From: Prinia subflava
Taxonomy: Eukaryota > Chordata > Aves > Passeriformes > Cisticolidae
DNA length: 64,000 nt
Assembly (NCBI RefSeq): GCF_021018805.1
Contig: NC_086250.1
Location: 65,235,322 to 65,299,321, forward strand
Direction: 5' to 3'
Shown here: positions 28,301 through 40,912 of the stretch, piece by piece
Layout: each line of letters starts with the position of its first letter
Position numbering within the stretch: position 1 is the stretch's first letter
Notes under the pieces: generated by a model
Databases searched by the model: none
Seen by the model: only the letters and a program-made list of their open reading frames with translations
What the model was told of the DNA's origin: nothing
Translations under genes and position numbers: made by a program

Positions 28301-31300
28301 ATTGTCTGTTAAAATTAACATTTTTAGACATATGAGAACATGAAAAATCTGAGATCTTAAGCTCTCCACCCCAAACCCCAGTAACATAAGCTATTAAATG
28401 TCCTTCTTTTCTTTCTAGCTTGCATTTAATAGCCTTCAAGTTATACTGACACAAAACCTAAGATAATTTGTATGTCAATTATTTTTTATATGATATACTA
28501 GGGCTTTGCATGAAACTTGAATCTCAAGAAACAAGGGTTACAGCTTTAAAATTTCTGCAGCGCAGTCTAGGGAAGGATCCATCAGAGGAGGAGGATACCC
28601 ATTAGAACACACTGGATCTGGAGAACCTCTTTTCTGAATATGTTGTTTTCACATCCTTAAGGTCATAATGAAAAAGGGTAAAAAATAATATTCAACCAAA
28701 ACCTAAACACATTCCAATAGGTTGAATGATTTGTTTCTAGTGCAATGGGTTTTGTAAATCACAAGATATCAAGTTCTAAAACAAATCACTATATTATCAG
28801 GCATTAAAAATCTAGCTTTACATTGGCCTACGAAGATACTGTGGGGAGTCCCATTTGAGTCAAAATTATTGCTGATATAGCACTGGTTATACAAACTTGC
28901 CCTTGGTTAGCATATTATTATTCTTTTCTCTACCTCTGATAATTTCACAAGTGAACCAGAAATAGTGAGACAGTTTAGTATTAAAGCAGGACTGACACAA
29001 CAAAGACAGAAAAATAGTTGAATAAATTGAAAATGTGTATTTCAAATGATTCTGTCAGAGTGATAGCAGAGAAGAGGGTTGTGAGGCAGCGAGATAAAAT
29101 TAATGCCACAGCTAGAGCATGTGTGAGTCTGCTTTGCATTCACTTCTTACCAGTGCTCATCTGAGATGGATTCAGCTTTTCAATGAGTGATTAATAATCC
29201 TAACTACATCCCTGCAAATGAAGTAGTCACAAAACCTAATATCAGAAACACATCCATTGTTCATCATGGAACAGCTTTTCTTGAACACTGATGTTTCTTA
29301 CTGAGCACACCTCGGATTCTTTTGCCATCTAGTTAAATCAATATGTTTTAGTCATTAAAGGAGTGGTTCCTCATGTTATAGGGCTCTTAGTCTTGTTACC
29401 TGGTGGTGCTTGGTTTTTCCCCCTCTTCCATCTAAGAGATCTATGTCTATGCAGTGAACCAAATAAATGAAGAGCAGGCTACATGTGTTCTGTTGCATAT
29501 AGAAATAGATTAATTTCTGTTCAGAATTAATGTGACTGTTACAGAAACAACATCATGATACCATGGGTGAGGAGACAGAGAGAAAAGTGGTTGATAATTT
29601 CATGGGTTATAAAGCTAAGAGCCAGTGATCTGTAGTGTGTTCTTTATTGTTTCTCTAGCACAGGGGCTGTCTGACTTGCCTGAGGCTTGATGCACACTTG
29701 CATTCAACCCCAGGGCTTCAGACCATGCTCACTACTGGCTGTCGAGGGTCCTGATGAATCAATCAGCCAGATGGCCGGCAGTCACGCAACACAGCCCTCT
29801 CCATGGACTGCACTGCATTTTCTATTGCTCTTCTTTGAGGATTGGAAGGGAGATATCCACAGATGAGGGAATTAGGGACTTCTCCTTGACTCTCCTAATT
29901 GCTCACCCATGCAGCAGAAGAAAGAATGTCATCCATGAATGTGTATGTTCAATATCGAGACTGCCCTGCCTTACCCTGCAAAATTAAACAGGTTTGGTAT
30001 CAAGGGGTCCCCATGGGAAGTTTAAAATAATTCAGTCAGGGTTGACCTATTTCATACATTCAACACAACACAGTCACAAAAGAAATGCTGGAATGAGCTT
30101 CAAGCAAGTTTTACTGAATGGGAAATAGGACTTTGATCCAAACCCACCAGAAACAATTGTAAAAGTCAGTGCACTGCAGCTATTGGGGGTAGATGGAATG
30201 ACTTCAAATTTATGAGTATGAATTATGGAGTATTCTGCGACCCTAAAACTCCAATCCACATAGCCCTCAGAAATGCTGTTACAACAGTTCAACACTTTTT
30301 TGCTTGAAAGAAATCTCCCATTGGCTAAAAGTCCAGAAAGCTTGTTTTGGGAAAATGGATTTAAGAAATCATTTGACAGCAAATATTTTGCAATGATTCA
30401 TTGCTTTTAAAAAACACAGGCAGACAATGTGGAAGACTGCTTTAAAAAACAGTGTACATCAAACAAACATTTCTGAAACGTGTTTAAGCATGATCAAAGG
30501 AGAAACAAAGCCACAGCACAAACATGATCAAAATAAAATTACAGCTAAAAACACTTCTCTGATCTTGCAGCCAAAGTGAGCAAGCTAAAAATAAAACTTA
30601 GATTTTCATTTAAAACAATCAGCCTTTAAGAAAGCAAATTAATAAAGTCCACACCTCCTTCAGTCTCCTTTTCCCAGTTGTCTTGGCTGGGGTGCTACTT
30701 CTCAGATCCCACGTGACACCTTTGTACCCCACTTCGTGTGCCCTCCCGCAATTACCAACTCTGCAGACATTTCCCTGGCAGCAGCCCATTAAACTGTCCT
30801 TCCTGAGAAATCTGGCTCTTTATGAAAACGACACCTTGGTCCAGCTGCCTCTATGATTTATTTGCCATTGTTTGCTTATTTAAGTAATGGAAACATGTTT
30901 TGCCTGTCTCAGCATTTCAGGTTGAGGAAAAGCGAAGGTAAATCGATCTGAGCTGGTTCTTTAACAAATGTTACTCTTTAGCAACAACAACTGCACAAAT
31001 ACACACACACACCCCCAAGAGCAAGAAACAATAAAAGTCAGAAATTGACTTTCTAAGTGAATTGTATTAGCATTTTAATGAAGATCTATAAACTTGAAGG
31101 CACAGAAATTACCTTTAGCTGTCAAGATTGAGTAAGCTGAAGGAACAGAAGCTGGGGTCATCTCTTCATCACTTGACAGGAGCCAAAGGGCAGTTCTCTT
31201 AGGAAATGTTTTGTAAAGAGTTTGAACTGGATGCCCCTACTATTGTATATTTATGGTCAAAATGACTAATTTATCAGTTAACAGCGAGAAAATTCTAGGA

Positions 31301-34300
31301 AACGAGGGAAATTTTATGCTCAGTAAAACTGCAATTGCTGTAATTTAATGAAAAGTACTGGAGGGGGACTGGGACCTTGAGGAGAGGAAGATTAGAGAAG
31401 TTGAAATAAAAAATTTAACAACAAACAAAAATAGACAGCAACTCAAGACTTCATAACCATGTACAGCACCTGTCTGCTGAGACCCAGCACAGAGAGCCAA
31501 ACACTGTCCTCACAAAATCTGGACTTGCTTTCACTGTGAGCTGTACTACCCACAGAGAGGAGACTTGCAGCTCCAGTCACAAATGTGCAGAGCAGAGCTT
31601 CTGCCTCAGCAAGGTCACCAGAGGACAAAGCTGTTAATATGTGGTGATGAGAGAGCTAAGATGGCTTGTGGTTTTACACACTCGAATGCAGTCTACAAAA
31701 CACCAAAGCTTTTAGTGGTGTTCTTTCAAAGTCCCTTCATTTAAATTCCTCAACTTTCACATTCCTCTTGCTGCTGTTGACTCAGGCAAACGCAGCAGAG
31801 CTCTCATGAATTCAGTGCTTCTAGCGAGGCTCCCCAGGAACACGGATGGCATCAGACCACATCCTCAAAGCGGGAACGCTGTTTGCACAAGGGATAACTT
31901 GTGGCTATTATGGAGCTAATAGGAGGCTTTTGTGGTAAGTTATTGTCAGATGCTAACACGGAAAGGACAGACCACAGAGTGGAGATGTCATTTAAAGATG
32001 CTGTTTACAAAGCCAGGAGGATGTGTGGCATGCAGGCCATGCATGATCAAGCTGTCAGCTGCTATTACAAGGTAAGAAGCTCTATGTTCCCTCACTGATT
32101 TTGCAATGGAAATTCCCATCAGAAAGAGTTTTAAGGACTGATGATATTCATCAAGGGTTTATCCTTGAGTCAAAATGATCCTAGAGTAGTGCATTAGTTA
32201 TGTCAGCTAGTTTCTCCTTCTTACAAGTGATATCCTGTTTTTTATCAATTTTTCAAAGATTAGTAAGGGCACTTTTTGAGGGACAGTTTATAAAACACGC
32301 TAATAGGTGTAAGGTTTAACTAAGGCTTCTTTTAATTTCAATAGTGTACTTAAAAAAAAAATATTCCAAATTCTTTTCATTATGAAAAAAAAACCCCACC
32401 AAACTCAAACCAACAAACCCTTCCTTTGCAGAATCCAACTACTATGGTTCAGTGGTGACTTGTGTGACATAAAGAGATTACAGACTTTCAAGGGTGGAAG
32501 GTATTAAAAGTAGCAACAACATATCTCTCTTCTGTCATGTCAATACATCAGTGCAGCAGCAATGTAACACACAACCAGACATGCATTAAAAAAGAGACAC
32601 CATATTTTTACACATCTAAATTCTTCTGCTCCTCAGTAATACACTTACACATACAGTAACAGGAGTCTAGTCCTTCTGGCTTTTACAGTGGCTTGACCGT
32701 AAGTGTTTTCCATGCATCATTCTCATTGTGAGAGACAATAAAACTGTATTTAAACAATGGGGTTTTTTAAGGAATTTTGATCTGTATTTGAGGCAAAAAG
32801 CAAAAAAAAGGGCAAGTGTGTTGTAACATCCTAAAGCATTCAGGCTCCATGCTGGGGGCAGCTAGCAGAAGTGAAAACTTGGCAAGGCCAGGGTGAGGAC
32901 TAAGCCATGGGGGCTGGCAGTGATGCAGGGCCAAAGGACATTAAGGGGAGCACAACCTCACTTTGGGGTGCTCAGCACCTCTCGAGTAGTGTAAATAGTC
33001 CCTGAGTACCTGCCAAGACAATGCCACCACCTCAAGATCCCTCATCTCCTCTGCCTTAGGGGCATAATTCAGCATGAGCATATCTTGGGAATAACATTTT
33101 AGCTCCCACAGGAAGGAGAAGGGAGAAAATGTTGATCTCTGATGCAATTATCAGTTTCTGAAGCCTTTGTTCTAAAGAGACAACAATAGTTTTGATTCCC
33201 TGTTAAAGACTAATTATACGGTGAAGAAAAGTGAATACAAAAGTTAAGTAAAATTATAGCTTAATGCTCAACATAAATTAGATTTCCCACAAAACAATGC
33301 TTATGATCTATCCACCCTATTTAATTTAAAAGAGGTGATTATTATCTCCTTAAAGAACAACAAGCAAAATTAACACCTCTTTTCCATTACTGACTGTGTT
33401 TTAAGGTTGTTGTATATCTATCAACACAATTAATTTTAAACTTATTTACTTGTCCCTCAGAGAGAGTAATTCGGCAACTGAGAAAACTAGTGTCCATCAC
33501 AGAACAGAAAGTGAGGCTTGCAGCACATTGTCTCCATTTAGGAACACTTTAATCTCAATTTTCTGAATTTCTTAAAGGTAATGAGAGTTCCAGCTAAGAG
33601 GCTGTTTCTTCCTCTCTCAGTCATTTATCTGAAGTTTTTGACATTGATGTTTGGAAATAAAAACACTACAAAGCCTGTGCCTTAACTGTGTAACCTACAT
33701 CTTTAGAGCTCTGGATGAGTGACAAGAACTAAATACCAGAGCCTTTATGCTAAGAAGTGATGTATCAGGGGAGGAAGTGGAGCGTGGAGGCACTGAAGAC
33801 AAAAGATGTTTCCCATTTGGGGTGTTACAGACTTTTGGCATACAGAGCCATGCTACAGGCCTGCCTTTTGTAAGCTCTGAAGATTCACAGGTGGAGCACA
33901 AGTCCCTGGACATGCCAAAGCAGTTGATGGCATTTGATCTTAGAATTCAGACACCAAAACCTGCTCCTCTCCATTATTGTGATTTTCTCAGGCCCTTCTG
34001 AACGCTGAGAGATGTTTATTCATGCCTTGGTGGAATATTCTTCCTCTTTGCCACCTGGAAATTAAGGGTACAAGAAGGTTTCCTGAAGGCTGAGGGAAGG
34101 TGCTGTAGCCAAATTTCTGACACAGCACTTTGCAGGAGGCAAATACCTGGCTGAGTATGAGGAATAGCTGGGGATTAACTTGGCAAACATATTCCAGTGT
34201 AGGGAAAATGGGACAGCTCTCAGCAGTGTGACCAGCAAAAGCTGAACAGCACTGGCTGGACAAGCATATCTTCAGCCTCTGTCTCCTGAAAGCTAAATTC

Positions 34301-35293
34301 TTAACATTTCTGTCAGCTCCATGCAGTGCACAACCCTGTCTCCAGAACAATTTGCCCACAGGAATATTACTTTTTTTCTGCCTGAAAAGTGAACAAATAT
34401 GCCCTTTGCGTCAAAAATCATCTATTTTGAAAACAGGAAGAAAAACTCCAAATTTTGTACTGCCAGGTTCAATTTGAAGTGTGTGGAAGGGGTTGTGTAG
34501 GTATCAAAAAACCTTCTCCCTGATGTCACATCAAAAACTGGACAGGACTCTACCACAGTCTCAGCTCTCAGTGAGGGATGTTCACTCATTTGGAAATGAT
34601 CATCAGTGCACGCCACTTCCTAAGGAGTAGAGAACTCTCCTGCAGCAATTTCCTAACCTTTCCAAGCTCCTGTAACTTAATTTCTTTGTTAAATCCCTTA
34701 GATTTGACTAAAGAACTTTTGAAATAATTTTGTCAAACTACAAGAAACGTTTTGTTGGTATAATGAACTTTTACAGCTCGTGTAAAGCAACTTGACACAA
34801 AATCCATTAAAGTAGGATTAATGAGGAATGGCAGCAAAGACTGAGGCAAGGGCTGGATGAATGACTGGTTTTAGCTTATGTGTCAGTGCAGCACAGCAAC
34901 ACAAAATGCAATAAGGCATCTGTAAGAGCAAGGAAAACCCCTCAGCACAACCTGAGGTATGTGATAGCATCAGTTATGACAACCTCTTTCAGTAGTCATG
35001 TGAGCACTATGTGTTTCCAACTTAATCCAGCTTCAGTCAACATAAGGTATTAATGGAGTTTTACACAACTGACATAATGTACTCATTTATTGTTGATGTG
35101 AAACTTAGTTCTGTTCATTAAAAAAGAAAAAAAATGCATTTGATAGCACAGATGAGATGAAAACTGTGAAGTTGCTTCAGATAGGAAAGTTTTGCAATAG
35201 TACCTGCACTGTCAGAAAGTTTTTCTTCTCAAACACAGTTTCATTGGTTTATCCTTTAATTCTGTCCAAGCAAAACATTTTCTTATTTTTACT

Positions 35294-35343
35294 ATTTTTA
35301 TTTTTATTATTAATAATAATAATATTATTAATAATAATATTAA
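35294..35343. repeat. TAA/ATT-rich simple repeat
   Basis: Runs of TTATTAATAATAATAATATT type, partly self-complementary, in the 22.7-kb intron. Confidence 0.85.
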
Positions 35344-36003
35344 TGCACTGACAGCATTTCAAAAACATTTGATGTAATTTCTGTGACTTTTAAGAATGAA
35401 AATGTCATTATATCAGACTCAAAATTTTTGTGTTTTTTAAATGCAGTGGGGGCAGACTGCAGTGTGCTCGCTTGTGATACACAAATCACAGGGAGAGGAA
35501 TTGGCAGAAAGTTTAATAGAATTATTTAATAAGTAATAAAAGAAAGAAATTCAGTATAAAATATAGACCATGTAATAAACAGAAAACTGGAAATTTTTGT
35601 AAAAGAATGCTTTCTACCAACAGGTCTGGCACAAAATATTAAAGCTGACACTGTGTCAAACGTGGAACAGAACTGAGTATTGATAATGACAACTCATTTA
35701 CACAATCTTGTGAAAAAGCTGATGACTCACAAGTCCATGTAAAATACCACATAGAAAGGTTTTGCACCTTCCTCTCCCATGGAGCTTTTTTCTGCCCTTA
35801 CTGGAAGCTGCTTTAGAGGAACAGCACAGGGCACAGATAGTGAAGGAGTGGGTAACTGAAGAGAGCTGTGCCCCATGACTACCAAGTTTTACAGTGTGAT
35901 AAATGTTATTACAGAGCTCAGGAAATATGAATAATCTCACTGACATCAGCGGAACACTTCCGACTTACAAGGATATTGAATTTTGCTCAAACAGCAGTAA
36001 AAG

Positions 36004-36031
36004 AATCAATAAACACCAATCAATAAACACC
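36004..36031. repeat. Perfect two-copy 14-bp tandem duplication
   Basis: AATCAATAAACACC is repeated exactly, consistent with recent replication slippage. Confidence 0.9.
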
Positions 36032-39000
36032 ACCTCAGATTTGTGGCAATATTCACAGATATAATGTATTATAACTTGCTTGCATTTTGCTTGCAATTAT
36101 TTCATAAAACGTGTGCAGTGAATGGGAAAAACATGCAATCCCATCTTCAAAGTAACTTTTCTTCTGCTTTTTCTGAATGATCATCTGTAAAAAAGCTGTC
36201 TCTGAAAGATTCTCTTGTTTCTGCTTATACCAAATTCTCTAACAAAATCTTCCTACAAATCTTGCTGTACTTATCTGAACAGAAATCTTTAAAGCCCACT
36301 AAAGGAAATGAAATTTCTATATATAAAGATATGTTAAAAAATACTCTTTTCCACAATCCAGGAACCCAACAAAACCACAGGCCAGCTTTTGACTTTTAAA
36401 AGACAAATCTGACAGGGAACTATTTTGTCTTCATTTACTCAGTGTGTTTGTACAATTCTAAGTGCTCTGGAACATCAAATTCTGCCAGATGTTGTACAGT
36501 AAATGGTGGTCTCAAAGATTTACAGTTTAACCCTTGTCTTTAAAAGAGGTAATTTTCCCTGGTAATACTACAAGGCAGCCCACCTTACTAAAAGAAACAT
36601 CCAGCCTATAGACACCAGTGATACAGTGATCTCAGAACAGAGGGAAAAAGAGCTAAAAAATGCTTATCAGTCTCAGTTTTGGTGGGTCACTCTCAATAGC
36701 TTTTTGGACAACACTGCAACATCTCAGACTGATACTGAGATTCTTCAAAGAAATGTTATCACTTGTCAATAACGCTGTGTGCTACCTGTACACCAGCACA
36801 TTAGTGGCATTCACTGCTTCTGACTATGAACTGTTAGCTGGTGAACACCTTCACACATTGACCTCTTAGATGTTACTATACACTTTACCATATTTTTTTA
36901 AACAAATAGTATGTAAAAGCACTTAGCTACATGTTTAAAAAAATCAAATTTAACAGCCACCTTTTAAAACCGATTAATTCATACACGCCTATGGAATCCA
37001 ATGCAATAGCAAGGGATGGGATATTTCTGACACCACTTTCATAACTAAGAGCTTGGACATTGAAGCCTGAAATAAGTAGTACAGGGCACTCTAAAAATCA
37101 AGGGAAAAAGAAGTATCACTTTAGCAATGCAGTGAAATGGGAAGTTCAGGATCTACTTCACTGTCAAAACTTAAAGGCATCAAATGAAGAACCACTTGTC
37201 CAACATTTTGTGTGTCTGTGATCTCTCCATTATATCTGATAACTGAAATTGTGTAGTTCACCTTTATTTTCTTTTATTTAGTCCAACGTGCTGCATTTAC
37301 AAGTTAAAAGTAAGTATCCATTTGTCTCTCCCATTTGTCCTTTTCTCTTCCTGTTCCCCTTTCCTTACACCACAGTCATGAATGAGGCTCTGTGGCCTAA
37401 ATGATGCTGTTGGTGACATCAGTTTCACCATTTTGTTTCGTAGTGTTGCCTGACAGAGCCTGGGGAGGAACATGGTGAAGTGGCTCAAGAGGGACTGGAA
37501 TAATTTCTATCCTGGAAACATGGGTTTGCAGAACTAAATGGAGAAAAAAATCTAAATGTTTTTGCATCGATTAACCCCCTGCAAATAATGAAATGTAATC
37601 TGAAGGGTAATTACATGTCATATTAAATACAGAGTTTTCTAATTAGGCATTTCCTCTGCTCCTCTTCAAAGGCGACAGAAATATTAAGATGTCCACAGTT
37701 ACAGCACAGTAAGGTCTTCAGAATGTAACATCTGATATATCACAGTATTTCAGAAATAATGAAACTTCTGCAAGGAATTAACAAATGTGAATTTAACCAC
37801 AACAGATGTTCTATCTACATTTCTTGATCTTACACAGTCTTGGTGTCATCACAAAGCCCTGTGTTAGGCTCAGTCTTGCTCTGGTAAAGTCCATAGCCAC
37901 AGCTCTGCTAAATACAGGACTTGAAACAATATCCTTGATAATAGAGTTTAATATTAGCTTAACCATTCTTTGCTAGTGTAACTTTTGAATCGTGCTCTTG
38001 AGCTACCTGAATGTGCTATCAATGTTTTAAATTCACTGACGTTTCCACTTTGTTGTAAAAATAGGCTTTTAATACTACACAGTATTTAGCAATCTAGTAC
38101 CAGCCATCAGTTTGATATCAGCCGTGACATTATTTAATTTTCAGAATCACAGAGGTTAAAGCTCACTGAACTATAAACAGTTGGAAACATGGAGTGTAAT
38201 CCCAAGGCACAGCTCTGCACAAGCTGTAATTTAAATCATATTGCATGCTAAGCTGAAAAGGCAGTGCAGGTCCCAGAGGGCATGAATAAATCTGCAGTCA
38301 CTGATTTGCCACACACATTTGTGTTGGGATTCTGAAACTGTGCAAATGTGATGTCTTCCTTTAGAGCAGAGGACCTGTCATCTACTGAGATTTGTAATTA
38401 AATAACCCAAAGAACAAAAGCAATTACTCAGCCCTACAAATATCCAGGCTGAAATGTGTGCGATTTCATGAACAAAGAGAAGGGGAAGTTCCGGAGACAG
38501 AGAGAAAGGGAGGCTTTGAGTCTGAGATAATTCATCTGTGCCTAGTGCTGGTGGAGGCTTTAATGTATAGAACAGGTATTCACATACCTGGCTTACTTTG
38601 AACTAATAATTCCATCATCACAGGCTCCACGGTGAAGTGGATGTTTCTCCAGCTAAAGAGCCAATTATGCTTCCAGCTGGCTCCACGCCACCTCAGGTGC
38701 CGGCTTTGAGCAATCAGTTGTGTTAATTGCAAGCAACACTAAATGCCTTTTGGGACAAGCAATTCACGGTTCAGGAATGTTAGTGTGAAGGGGGTAGGTT
38801 CAGCCCCATTACCGAGAACAAATCACAGAGTTTGTGTAGGTCGCAGGCTAAGAGTTGGAATTTTATGGAATGGGGGAAAGAGGTGGGAACAGACTGAGGG
38901 GCTGTATCCTCACATCATTAACTCTGCTGGGCTTCTCAGTTAATTGGTGGGGTGGGGGCTATGTGGTGGGCTGTGTGGAGCCCTTCATATTTTCAGCTTG

Positions 39001-40896
39001 GCAGCTCTGTTCTCCCATTCCCCTAGCTCTGCCAAGCATTCTGATCCAGACCAACAGGGCTAAGACATTGGTCCAAGAGAAGGTACCTCAACTGCCCATG
39101 ATCATGGCCTCCTTCACAATAGTTGACATTTTCTTTCTATTTATCATAGTGGGAAAACAATAGTTTAAATATGCATAGGGATTGTTTGATATAAAAAAAA
39201 TTACAAGGGTGATAGTAACACAATGCCAAAAACAGATGATGAAGGGGAAACATATATAAAAAATAGCTTTTGAAGGAATGAAGAGTAATAATGAAATGAG
39301 ATGAGCACAATAATGAGTAGAAATCAGATCTTGGCTGCATAGGGGTCATTGTCACGTGTTATCGGCTACAGTAAGTTGCATTTTTTAGTAACTATTTTTT
39401 GACTCAGAATCTCAATAACAAGCCAGTCATTTATTCACAAACATGGATTTCAAATATATTTGTCCATGAGCCCCCACACCAGCACTATTTAGAAGAACCC
39501 TGCTCAAATGTTGGAGGTGATGAATGAGAATCTTGGATTGAATCATGAAAGGGAGTCAGTGTGTGGTGGGGAGTGGGAGGAACTGGTACAAACCTCAGTC
39601 TGCAGGTGCTTAGAAACAGTGTGCAGGCTCAGGAAGTCTCTCTAATACCCTTCAGAGGCTCAGTCCCTGGTGTCCCACACGGATGTACAAAGAAAACTTC
39701 TTAAAACAAAGCCATCTTATTTCTCCCTTTAACACAGACTAAAACATTGCCAAACACTTTTGCGTCTGAAGCTGTGAATTTCATCAAATTCAATGCAACT
39801 CGCTCAGCACTCCCTATTTCTGTGTGGCTGAAACCTTTAATTCTCTCCCCACCGCCCCGCGGCCAGCGTGCTCCAGTCACATCACACTTAACCTTTGCCT
39901 TGGCTTCTCAGAAAAGAATTTGTTTCACTCTATTCACGGCTTCAACAGTTTGGCAAACTGCACTCGAGCACCGCGCTGGGCTTTTATATTGAACACACTA
40001 ATCTGATTGTTTTTCCACTCTACAAACTTTGGGTCAACAATCAAGCTGCTGCCAGAAACTAATTAATTTGCAAACAGGCCCCATTTTCACAGGGGGAGAG
40101 CTTTTGAAACCTATGTCAGCAGAGCTGGTCACACCATGGTGACATGCATTGTCATGGCATCCACTTTTCTGGGTAATTCTCCTCACTAATTTTTCATCAC
40201 ACACATGAACTCAAATTACCCAGTCAACAGTAAATCTCCATTGAATGCCCACCAAACTCTGAACGTGGTGGCCTGAGAAGAGGAAATTGGTATTGACAGG
40301 GTCAACACTCATTAAATTGATGGCTAGTGCAGAAGGAAAAAGCCCCAAAACAACACAAGAATGCAAAAAGAAAATTCGGATGTATGTCATATCCCGATAA
40401 AGGGGGCTGTAACAGACCCACTCCTCCTTTGTTAAAATCAATTAGTATTCTGCTGTGTGACTCCTACTAACAGATTTCTGCTTAACTCTTCTGAAAAACT
40501 GGTTAGTGACTTTTGTGAACAAGAAAGGAGGCACAATTTGGTAGTTAAAAGTCACTGGTTTTCAAGCATCAGAGCTGTGACGAGCTCTCACAGAGATCAT
40601 GGGAAACCTACTTGAATTTGCAAGGTCTGTAACACAGAGGCTTTGTCTTTGGAATCCTTCCACCTAATCTGAATTTTCCTTTTGCTTAAGCTGATTTGGA
40701 TCTCTGCAAAATGACAATTACAAAGAAACTGGTATTGTGTATTTTAAAGTGTGTTCTATACCAAAAGCAAAGCAAAATGCAAACTTAGAACCTGAGTACT
40801 ACACCTTTTCTGGACAAATTATTCTTTTTCCTACTGAGATTTATCTCCAAGGAAAAGGGAGAGTCTCTTCCTATGAACTGACGCCATGTGGGTAAC

Positions 40897-40912
40897 ATAG
40901 ATAGATAGATAG
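40897..40912. repeat. Short (GATA)n run
   Basis: Four ATAG units in the largest intron; minor. Confidence 0.85.

Noticed and set aside
38140..38210. AGAATCACAGAGG sequence resembling the start of a reverse-complement CR1 end
   Set aside because: Only about a dozen bases match. The following CR1 consensus is not present.
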